Shown here in pieces: positions 1 through 6,716 of a stretch of DNA of 36,881 nucleotides. Each line of letters opens with the position of its first letter. Positions within the stretch are counted from its first letter, which is position 1. The position numbers were made by a program, and so were the translations under genes. The notes under the pieces were generated by a model. That model was not told the DNA's origin. It did no database searches and was given only the letters and a program-made list of their open reading frames with translations. The stretch is from Clostridiales bacterium. GTDB taxonomy: Bacteria > Bacillota > Clostridia > Lachnospirales > Lachnospiraceae. Location of the stretch: NCBI GenBank assembly GCA_018376135.1, contig JAHABX010000030.1, forward strand, positions 1 to 36,881, in the 5' to 3' direction.

Positions 1-602
1 GCTTCTTCAAAATACTCGTTCGTCTTCGCCATACGCTCAAAATCCTCCCTGCTCCTGCTGCTGAAAAACCGCATCCAGGCAATGATATCCTCTCCGGATA
101 CCAGCTCCCCGGGCAGCTTTTTCAGCTCCAGAATCTGAATCTCCATCTTGTCACTATAAATCTTTCCTGTCTTGTCATCTCTGAAATGGATCTTCCTGTA
201 GCATTCCTCATCCTCCGGAAAATGGATAAAATCCAGAATACTTACATGGATACATTTCTGCATACGCTCATACGGTTCTCCCTCTGCAAGCTGGCTGCAG
301 AACACATTGCTCAGATAATAAAGAACCCGCTCGCTCCAGCTTGCGAAATACCGCACCTGCATCTCCATGTTGATCCTCGTCCCGTTCTGCATAAGAACCA
401 GTACATCCAGTATCCCAAGCTTTTCATCAGGGGTGTGCCGTGACAACTCTGTGGGAAGCAGTCTGGTCTCCTGAATCTCCTCCGGACGGATCCCCATCAC
501 TGCTGCAACAAACCCCTTCCTGATTTTCGGATTATTCATCAGCTCCTTAAAGCAAAAGTCTACTGTCGGCAGCATAATAAACGCATCATTGTTTTTCTTC
601 AT
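1..602 (-). CDS. Rpn-family PD-(D/E)XK nuclease / transposase-like protein, 3' end cut by window
   Basis: The reading frame is open from an ATG at 602 to the window edge, giving about 200 residues without the C-terminus. The sequence matches the PD-(D/E)XK transposase-like family (Rpn, recombination-promoting nuclease). Residues 60-85 carry the nuclease core: Asp66 in GILDV, then Glu80-x-Gln82 in NMEMQ. The family-typical segment YFASWSERVLYYLS follows. The opening stretch on 'DFCFKELMNNPKIRKGF' is also typical. Family members cut DNA and are common in many copies in Lachnospiraceae; some promote RecA-independent recombination, and defence roles are proposed for others. The gene is transcribed away from the direct repeat at 764-860 and has its own candidate promoter. 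Because the C-terminus is missing, I cannot say whether the gene is intact. Confidence 0.85.
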   Translation of the reverse strand, partial: MKKNNDAFIMLPTVDFCFKELMNNPKIRKGFVAAVMGIRPEEIQETRLLPTELSRHTPDEKLGILDVLVLMQNGTRINMEMQVRYFASWSERVLYYLSNVFCSQLAEGEPYERMQKCIHVSILDFIHFPEDEECYRKIHFRDDKTGKIYSDKMEIQILELKKLPGELVSGEDIIAWMRFFSSRSREDFERMAKTNEYFEE

Positions 603-664
603 TGTAAACTCTTCTCCTGTTCCGGAGCTGAAAAAGGATACCAAAAACAGGAACTTCTAATCCT

Positions 665-693
665 ATTCTAACACAAAGCATCAGAAAGCAAAA
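665..693 (-). promoter_or_regulatory. Candidate sigma-A promoter for the Rpn-family gene
   Basis: On the minus strand, TTTTGC (-35) is followed by a 17-bp spacer and TAGAAT (-10), with a TG close to an extended -10. It ends about 60 bp before the ATG at 602. The -35 match is only moderate. The promoter in repeat copy 1 (791-819) is an alternative source of transcription. Confidence 0.4.
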
Positions 694-763
694 GTCCAAA
701 ATACATTCTGTATACATTTTCAGCCCCTGTATTTTCTCTTTTCTGTGGAAAATTGGGAGATCT

Positions 764-860
764 CCGGATCCAGCGAACTGCTGTGCGTTCATTATAATAC
801 AGCTTTTCGGAAAAGTCACCGGACTTTACAATTTGTTTACAATTTTTGGTACTTTTGCCA
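764..860 (-). repeat. 97-bp direct repeat, copy 1 (left boundary of the toxin/AAA+ module)
   Basis: This stretch matches 5504-5600 over 97 bp in the same orientation, with 4 mismatches by eye. The match stops abruptly on both sides. It contains, on the minus strand, the last 11 codons and stop of a yibE/F-like gene, followed by about 62 bp of non-coding sequence. That non-coding part has a small AAAGTC/GACTTT hairpin and a promoter-like TATAAT. It lies directly after the AAA+ stop codon. Together with copy 2 it brackets a segment of about 4.7 kb. Confidence 0.9.
791..819 (-). promoter_or_regulatory. Promoter-like element inside repeat copy 1
   Basis: The minus strand reads GTGACT, 17 bp, TATAAT. 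The -10 is perfect and the -35 keeps the TGAC core. It would transcribe toward the Rpn-family gene. The same element is conserved in repeat copy 2. Confidence 0.4.
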
Positions 861-861
861 T
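826..861 (-). pseudogene. Orphan duplicate of the yibE/F 3' end (12 codons)
   Basis: Read on the minus strand this is ATG then MAKVPKIVNKL and a stop. The true YibE/F protein at 5566-6714 ends in TKAPKIVNKL. The final eight residues are identical and the DNA belongs to the 97-bp repeat. No ribosome binding site of note precedes it, so it is probably a relic of the gene end and not a working peptide gene. It is the main sign that something was placed after the yibE/F stop codon. Confidence 0.7.
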
Positions 862-862
862 T

Positions 863-3085
863 TTAATTCTTTTCAGATTTCTCTCTTTTATTCCCTCCCT
901 GCCAGAGCTTTCCAAACAGCGATTCATAAGGTCCCAGTTCGTTGGCACTCATGAGACGTCCTGTCTTTGCCATATCCACCTGCAGCGCCCTTAAAATATG
1001 TACAGGACTGATACTGCTTCTGTCCTCTGCCGCATAATATGCCGCATGAATGGAGATGCTTTTGATCCTGCTTCCTGACAATTCAAATTTTTCTGCCAGA
1101 AACTGAAAGTTCACATCTTCATCTATAGGTGCTTCCGGCGGAAATACCGACTGCCACAGCTTCAGACGCTGTGCCGGTCCCGGAAGCGGAATATTGATGA
1201 TATACTGCATTCTCCTCTGAAATGCCTCATCAAAATTGTTGATATTATTACTTGCCAGAATGACAATTCCATCGTGTTCTTCCATTTTCTGAAGCAGATA
1301 TGCCGTCTCCATATTGGCATATTTGTCTTTGGAATCCTTCACATCTGTTCGCTTGGAAAATAATGCGTCCGCTTCATCAAAAAAGAGAATCGAGCAGCTG
1401 TTTTTCGCCATATCGAAGATCTCTCCCAGATTTTTCTCGGTCTCGCCTACATATTTGCTTACCATCTGCGACAGATCGATCCGATATGCGTCCAGTCCCA
1501 GAATCTGTGAAATAATCTGCACACTCATGGTCTTGCCGACCCCCGGGGCTCCGTACAGCAGGATACTTAACCCTCTGCCATAGGGCGTCTTTCCCCCGAA
1601 CTTCCATTCATTCTCCACAATATTTCGATTTCGTATCTGCTTACACGCATCCAGTATCCTTTGTTTCTGGTAATCATCCAGCACCATATCCTCCATGCGG
1701 AAGCAGTTATTGATCAGCTTTGCCTTCGTTCCCATACGCCGGCTGTTATAATCACGTACACTTTCCACAATATCCTGATTGGTAACTCCTTTTCGCCCCG
1801 CCTCCAGTGCCTTCAGCCATGCCAGCCTTGTGACTGCCTGGATCTGTCCTGCATTATACTGATAAATATTTGCAGCCTGGGTAGTATCCACCGTCTGATC
1901 CGGGTTTTTATCCGCCAGAAAAATATCCCAATACTCTCTTCTCGCATAAAAATCTGCCCTTGGGATCTCAAAGAGATAAATTTCCGTATTTAACCCGGGG
2001 TATACCTGCTCTCTGCTGTCCGATGTAAAAAACAAAATGTCCGTCCACTGATTCAGTTCATCCAGCAGCATCTCGTCTAAAAACGCCTTATTTTCCTGCG
2101 GATTCAGTTCATTCAGGCACAGCAGGGCTCCGTGCAGTCTGCTGAACACGCACAATTCCCGCAGGCAATTCTTAAACGCTGTCAGATCCCGCTCTCCCTG
2201 CTTCAGAAGATGTTCCACCTCTACAACCAGAAGCTTCTTATTCAGACGATAGCATGCCTGTTCCAGGATAAATTTTCTTCCGTCGCCCTTTCTCCCCAAA
2301 AGCTGTACGATCAAACCTCTTTTATTCTGCCGCCGGAATCCCCGGCACAGCCTAACAGCCCTCTTTACCTGCTCTTCTCCAAGAACGGTCTTTTCCTTTC
2401 GACTGCAGGGACGATATTCCGCAAATCCTGACAGACAGGATGGCAGCGTATCCGTGCCGCGGAGAAAATATTCCACACTTTCCAGAGGAAGAAGAAGCCG
2501 CTTCATACGCAGTCCGTCCGCTTCCGGCGGGCTCTCCTTATAGAGAAGGCTGCTTTCCTTACGGCTGTCCGGCTCAAAGCAGCGTTCGCCATTTCCTATG
2601 CAGCTGTCCAGCATAAGCGAAAATGTCTCCGCCAGTCCTACCGTCATTCTGGTCAGATCCCGCTCGCCCTGCAGCAGCGCAAATAACTGCTCGTATTTAC
2701 GATTCCAGTCTCCCGCACATGCCATCATCAGGCAGAAACGTTCTACAAAATCCAGTCCGAACTGCTCCGACAAACGCAAAAGTCTTGTCTTTCCCACAAG
2801 CTCTGTTTCCGCATCTCTGCCCGACACATAATCCACCGCCTGCATAACGGTCGGGTAGATCCAGCCTCCCTCTTCTTTCTCACATGAAAGTGCATTTCCC
2901 ATCTGGGCTTCGTCCAGAGACAGTCCCTTTTTCACACCTTCCGGTCTGTCTTCCTGCTTTCTTTCATAAAACAAAAGGGACAAAATGATATCTGCCAGAC
3001 GGAAATAGTCACTTCTCTGCTCTTCTTCTGTGAAGGGGATTCCTTCCTTCTGCATATCAAAATAACTTTCGATCAGGTTCTCCAT
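863..3085 (-). CDS. AAA+ ATPase of the contractile-injection-system (Afp15/Pvc15) type
   Basis: The protein has 740 residues. Residues 85-160 form a helical/winged-helix-like region with the pattern 'RLLRLSEQFGLDFVERF' and 'KYEQLFALLQ'. This resembles the N-terminal domain of AAA+ proteins found with extracellular contractile injection systems (eCIS). A first AAA-like domain (about 240-440) is degenerate, with GRKGDGRKF in place of a Walker A. The second (about 465-700) is complete: Walker A GAPGVGKT at 512-519, Walker B ILFFDEAD at 566-573, sensor-1 region ILASNN and an arginine finger in FQRRMQ. In known eCIS the family helps load effectors into the tube. The gene follows a toxin-like gene and a small Cys-rich gene, the usual position for such an ATPase, but no sheath, tube or baseplate gene is in the window. 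Family placement is by pattern recognition; the loading role is inference. Confidence 0.85.
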   Translation of the reverse strand: MENLIESYFDMQKEGIPFTEEEQRSDYFRLADIILSLLFYERKQEDRPEGVKKGLSLDEAQMGNALSCEKEEGGWIYPTVMQAVDYVSGRDAETELVGKTRLLRLSEQFGLDFVERFCLMMACAGDWNRKYEQLFALLQGERDLTRMTVGLAETFSLMLDSCIGNGERCFEPDSRKESSLLYKESPPEADGLRMKRLLLPLESVEYFLRGTDTLPSCLSGFAEYRPCSRKEKTVLGEEQVKRAVRLCRGFRRQNKRGLIVQLLGRKGDGRKFILEQACYRLNKKLLVVEVEHLLKQGERDLTAFKNCLRELCVFSRLHGALLCLNELNPQENKAFLDEMLLDELNQWTDILFFTSDSREQVYPGLNTEIYLFEIPRADFYARREYWDIFLADKNPDQTVDTTQAANIYQYNAGQIQAVTRLAWLKALEAGRKGVTNQDIVESVRDYNSRRMGTKAKLINNCFRMEDMVLDDYQKQRILDACKQIRNRNIVENEWKFGGKTPYGRGLSILLYGAPGVGKTMSVQIISQILGLDAYRIDLSQMVSKYVGETEKNLGEIFDMAKNSCSILFFDEADALFSKRTDVKDSKDKYANMETAYLLQKMEEHDGIVILASNNINNFDEAFQRRMQYIINIPLPGPAQRLKLWQSVFPPEAPIDEDVNFQFLAEKFELSGSRIKSISIHAAYYAAEDRSSISPVHILRALQVDMAKTGRLMSANELGPYESLFGKLWQGGNKREKSEKN

Positions 3086-3111
3086 GAGTGTATCTCTCTT
3101 AGCTTCTTTCT

Positions 3112-3294
3112 CTATTTTCTGGCAAATTCTCTGCAGGACCGCCCTTCCATGACAGAAACCGGTTTTATCTTATAGATGTCACAGGCTGCTGTATCATCTT
3201 CTATTAAATACCGGCAGTTCCTGCATACCATATCCTCATTCCGAAATACCTTGATGCCTTCTGCACCCTGAATAAATCTTGAATAATCTTCCAT
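3112..3294 (-). CDS. Small four-cysteine (zinc-ribbon-like) protein
   Basis: I chose the ATG at 3294 because AAAAGGAG lies 5 bp upstream; the longer frame from 3312 has no such site. The product has 60 residues, with cysteines at 24, 27, 38 and 54 (CRNC, a single C, then RSCREF), a spacing suited to binding one zinc or another metal. It lies 33 bp after the ADP-ribosyltransferase gene and 26 bp before the AAA+ gene, so the three are probably co-transcribed. Possible jobs are an adaptor between cargo and ATPase, or an immunity or chaperone protein. The sequence alone does not decide, and I do not recognise a named family with certainty. Confidence 0.75.
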   Translation of the reverse strand: MEDYSRFIQGAEGIKVFRNEDMVCRNCRYLIEDDTAACDIYKIKPVSVMEGRSCREFARK

Positions 3295-3327
3295 ATCTGC
3301 TCCTTTTCCCAAATAAACGCCACGATA

Positions 3328-5313
3328 CTATACGTCTTTGATCCCGGAAGTGAATGCCGGTGCTGCCATTGGTCCCTGTTCTGCTGCCCGGTCATATTTA
3401 GGCGCTTCCTTTTTCGCTCCCTGCCCAACGACACTTACATACAGCTGATAGGATCCTCCTGACCCTTTTACATCTGTAATCTTGTAAAGCAGTCCTCTGT
3501 CCAGGGTTATTTCATTCTGGGGAGCTCCTGACAGAAGCGCTGTCTCATCCTGATTTCCGGATCCCATCGCATCCGTAAAAATCGCCTTTGTCCTTGCAGG
3601 AACGTCCATGATCATCATATGACCGCCTGTTCCGGCCTCTGCCTGATTCAAAGCAACCGCCTCAGAGTAACGCTCTAACTCTGCACGCTCCTGACTCCCC
3701 TGCGCTGTCTGCGATTCTGCAAGCACCTGCTCCCGTTCTGCTTTCGCTGCCTGAAAATCCCCCATATTCGCCCACATAGCCGCATAGCCACGATTAGTTG
3801 AGGTACTTACAAAGCACTTGTCCTGATAAGTCATGCCAATAAGACTCTTTAAAAGTCCTTTTTTATCAATTTTGTCATAATCGAGGCTTCCATCTTTCTT
3901 CGTATATGCCTTAGGCGAAAGTCCTTTCTGTGAAAATAAATATTGAAGAAAGCCGTTTCCAACACCGCGGAAAACCTGCAATGCCTCCTCCAATCCGGCA
4001 TTATCTTCAAAGACCGAATCCATAACGCCCACCTGCTTTTCATAATGCTCTATGGTTGCTCTCTTATTTGCATCCTGCTCCTCAGCCTTTAATTCATCAA
4101 ATGTTTTATCTGTTCTCAATACGCTGGAATAACCGCCCACATTCATAATATAATCCGCAAATGCAGTTCTTTGTCTTCTATTTACTCTTGCCTTATCTTT
4201 GCGGGAAAGCGCCATATATGCCTGTCGGTGCGCGTTATTTATCATGACTCCCTTCTCCTGCATAAAGGACTGGGATTGAGCTGCCTTCAGCGCTGTATAC
4301 TCCGCCTCACGTTTTCTTGGAACCACATTCTCAGCCGCCTGCGCCGCCTCTTCCGGTGCGCTTTGAATTGCCGCCTGGGCTGCCCTGGCAGCTTCTTCCC
4401 GTTCACCCTTGACCTGAACTTCCACATCCCTTTGAAACGAGCTGATTCTGTCCATACCAAGAGCGGCTCCCTGCTGTAATCCTGCATCTCTGACTGCTGC
4501 CGACATTCCCATGGTAAGCTCACTGTACTCTTCCGTCGTTGTCCTGCAAAGGCGGTATACATATTCTCTCACTTCCTTACTCCCACAGTATCCGCTCAAT
4601 ATGTCCTGAATTGAGTTGATCTGTCCGAGTAACTGCTTGCTTTTTCTGAAATTATTCATGGCACATGCCTGGAAACCTTCTCCGTCTCTTACCTGACGCA
4701 GGTCTTCCAGAACAGGAATGATCACCGTTGCGACCATATTCGCCTCGTTTCCTTCAAAGGCATGAATTACGCTTTCCTCCCGCTGACCCTTCCGTGCCCT
4801 TTCCATGAGTCCTGGAATCAGATCCCCCATGTTTCGGTTATATTCATAATCATCCATTGTATGCCCTGTATCCCGATACAGCCCCTGAATCATTCTTCCC
4901 GCTTTGCTGCCAAGCTGAGCCGTATCCTCAACTCCGTACTCTCTTTGTACAAACGCATTTGCCTTATCTGTCTGATCCACCTGGAAATTGGCATAATCTA
5001 CCAGCTGATCCCGGATGCCCATCTGCTCTTCCAGAGAAGCTGTGGGCGTCCTTGTAATATAGTCCGGATTCACACCAGGAAGCGCCATAGATACATTCTG
5101 AGCTTTCTCTTCTTCCGCTGTCCTCTCTGCCTTCCATGCAGTATGCGCCTCTCTGTCCTTCTTATAGAGACGTCCGCCGCTTGCATTATTCACAAAACTT
5201 TTCCAGCCATTCCAATTGCTGTCTTTCTGCACTTTCTTTTTGCTCTCGGCATCTCTTCCCTGTGTTCTTACCTGCTCCTGTTCCCCGCTCTTTTTTCTGT
5301 CAAATAAGCCCAT
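3328..5313 (-). CDS. Putative ADP-ribosyltransferase toxin/effector (R-STS-QxE type)
   Basis: The 661-residue protein has a long N-terminal part without a signal peptide. Residues 1-75 are charged and low-complexity, and 300-345 are Ala/Glu-rich and probably coiled. The C-terminal 220 residues carry the three marks of the ADP-ribosyltransferase exoenzyme fold in order: Arg449 in QVFRGVG, Ser-Thr-Ser at 503-505 in CFVSTSTN, and Gln599-x-Glu601 in PQNEITLDRG, followed by the usual strand LLYKITDV. The catalytic Glu is Glu601. A Gln two residues before it is the pattern of C3-like toxins, which modify Asn, whereas ExE enzymes modify Arg. A good AGGAGAGGG site precedes ATG 5313. Lack of a secretion signal fits delivery by an injection machine, but export route and target are inference. 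Confidence 0.8.
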   Translation of the reverse strand: MGLFDRKKSGEQEQVRTQGRDAESKKKVQKDSNWNGWKSFVNNASGGRLYKKDREAHTAWKAERTAEEEKAQNVSMALPGVNPDYITRTPTASLEEQMGIRDQLVDYANFQVDQTDKANAFVQREYGVEDTAQLGSKAGRMIQGLYRDTGHTMDDYEYNRNMGDLIPGLMERARKGQREESVIHAFEGNEANMVATVIIPVLEDLRQVRDGEGFQACAMNNFRKSKQLLGQINSIQDILSGYCGSKEVREYVYRLCRTTTEEYSELTMGMSAAVRDAGLQQGAALGMDRISSFQRDVEVQVKGEREEAARAAQAAIQSAPEEAAQAAENVVPRKREAEYTALKAAQSQSFMQEKGVMINNAHRQAYMALSRKDKARVNRRQRTAFADYIMNVGGYSSVLRTDKTFDELKAEEQDANKRATIEHYEKQVGVMDSVFEDNAGLEEALQVFRGVGNGFLQYLFSQKGLSPKAYTKKDGSLDYDKIDKKGLLKSLIGMTYQDKCFVSTSTNRGYAAMWANMGDFQAAKAEREQVLAESQTAQGSQERAELERYSEAVALNQAEAGTGGHMMIMDVPARTKAIFTDAMGSGNQDETALLSGAPQNEITLDRGLLYKITDVKGSGGSYQLYVSVVGQGAKKEAPKYDRAAEQGPMAAPAFTSGIKDV

Positions 5314-5424
5314 AACCCTCTCCTTATCCTTCGACGCTGTTTTTCAGTTCTACATGCTTTATGTATTTCCTTCGTCCTTTCTCTGAGTGCAAGGTACTCT
5401 ATACTAAGATAAATTTTATATAAA

Positions 5425-5470
5425 AAAAGAAGGAAGCACACTACCCGGATGGGCAGTCCTTCCTTCTTTT
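5425..5470 (-). terminator. Rho-independent terminator between yibE/F and the toxin gene
   Basis: Inverted arms around AGAAGGAAG / CTTCCTTCT enclose a loop of about 22 nt. On the minus strand the stem is followed by a run of T. It would stop transcription coming from the phosphatase-yibE/F operon. It lies 3' of the promoter in repeat copy 2 and 5' of the toxin gene, so it could also act as an attenuator for that promoter. Confidence 0.75.
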
Positions 5471-5503
5471 CAACTTATTACAACTCATCCGGCTGCTGAA
5501 AAA

Positions 5504-5600
5504 CCGGATCCAGCGAACTGCTGTGCGTTTATTATAATACAGCTTTTCGGAAAAGTCACCGGACTTTACAATTTATTTACAATTTTTGGTGCTTTTGTCA
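5504..5600 (-). repeat. 97-bp direct repeat, copy 2 (right boundary of the toxin/AAA+ module)
   Basis: Near-identical to 764-860. Positions 5566-5600 are the real last codons and stop of the yibE/F gene, and 5504-5565 are the non-coding sequence after it. Differences from copy 1 are four transitions. Confidence 0.9.
5531..5559 (-). promoter_or_regulatory. Promoter-like element inside repeat copy 2
   Basis: GTGACT, 17 bp, TATAAT on the minus strand, identical to the element in copy 1. A transcript from here would begin near 5524, pass the hairpin at 5425-5470 and reach the toxin start at 5313. I see no better promoter in the 110 bp directly before the toxin gene. Confidence 0.4.
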
Positions 5601-6714
5601 ACAGCAGCCCCGCCACCAGCGCAGTAAAGGGCGCAACGGTCACCAGCCCGAAGCTTCCCACTACCGTATCCAGCACCTCTGCCGCCACATATTTGTAATT
5701 CAGTATGTGATCAATGGGCGTACCCTGCGCCATAAATACCATGAGCAGTGCGATGTAGCCGCCGGAATAAGCAAGGAGCAGTGTGGTTGTCATGGTGCCC
5801 ATGGCAGCCCGCCCCACCCGGATGCCGGACATCATGGCTTCTCCCGGCGCGATATCCGGTTTTTTCTGTACCACTTCCCATACTGCCGACGTAATGTCCA
5901 CAGACAGATCCATCATGGCTCCCGATGCGCCGATGAAAATACTGCTCATAAAGATCGACGTCAGATCCAGATCCTGATATCCGCTGTACAGGAGTGATTC
6001 TGCATTTGGCATAACCGCTCCGTGGATCTTAAACAAATCCGTAAACAGGATACCGAGCACGCAGGTGGTAAGCACTCCCAGCAGGGATCCCAGGGAGGCG
6101 GTAAGTGTGCGTCTGTCAAGCCCGTATACAAAGAAAATGATCATAACCGTCAAAAATAACGTAATGCCGATACCGGTCCACACCGGAGAATAGCCCTTCA
6201 GATAGCAGGGAACCAGTATTTTCCATATGGTAAGGATCGTGATCACAAAGGACAGGATTGCCTGAAATCCGTTCTTTCCTGCAAATACAATAAGAAACAG
6301 GGCAAATACTGCCAAAAGCAGGAGCTCTCTGTCCAGCCGGTAATGATCAGACATGACCACCGATTTCACCGTATCCCCCTGGTAACTGATGGTCAGAAGC
6401 GCCCGGTCACCCTCCTCATAGGTCTTATCCTTCTCCAGGGAGCCGCTCAGGAAATTCACACCATCCAAAAGCTGTCCCTTAAATATACCATCCTCAATCT
6501 CTACCACGCAGCTCTGTTCTCCGGAACGGATCAGTCCGGAGGTTATGATCGCAGAATTATCCACGCTCACTACCTTCCCGACCGCACGCTCTGTCCCTTT
6601 ATAAATAAGGGCATCCTCATAGCCCGTTGGTACCGCCATGAGGATGCCGATCAGTAAAAGTCCTGTGAGAATCATGAGCAGCGTGCTTTTCTGTTTCAGA
6701 AAAAGCATCTTCAT
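5566..6714 (-). CDS. YibE/F-family multi-pass membrane protein
   Basis: The protein has 382 residues, normal for the family. One N-terminal membrane segment (about 14-30) is followed by an extracytoplasmic beta-rich domain (about 38-125), then about seven hydrophobic segments. Between them sits the family hallmark GASGAMMDLSVDIT with conserved Gly and Asp. YibE/F proteins are widespread in Firmicutes and have no settled function; transport has been suggested. The ATG is 2 bp after the phosphatase stop codon and its ribosome binding site (AGAGGTG) lies inside the phosphatase gene, so translation is probably coupled. The 3' end is part of the 97-bp repeat. Confidence 0.88.
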   Translation of the reverse strand: MKMLFLKQKSTLLMILTGLLLIGILMAVPTGYEDALIYKGTERAVGKVVSVDNSAIITSGLIRSGEQSCVVEIEDGIFKGQLLDGVNFLSGSLEKDKTYEEGDRALLTISYQGDTVKSVVMSDHYRLDRELLLLAVFALFLIVFAGKNGFQAILSFVITILTIWKILVPCYLKGYSPVWTGIGITLFLTVMIIFFVYGLDRRTLTASLGSLLGVLTTCVLGILFTDLFKIHGAVMPNAESLLYSGYQDLDLTSIFMSSIFIGASGAMMDLSVDITSAVWEVVQKKPDIAPGEAMMSGIRVGRAAMGTMTTTLLLAYSGGYIALLMVFMAQGTPIDHILNYKYVAAEVLDTVVGSFGLVTVAPFTALVAGLLLTKAPKIVNKL

Positions 6715-6716
6715 AT

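Noticed and set aside
764..5600. Direct repeats as inverted ends of an insertion sequence
   Set aside because: The repeats are direct, not inverted, and 97 bp is far too long for a target duplication; no transposase lies between them.
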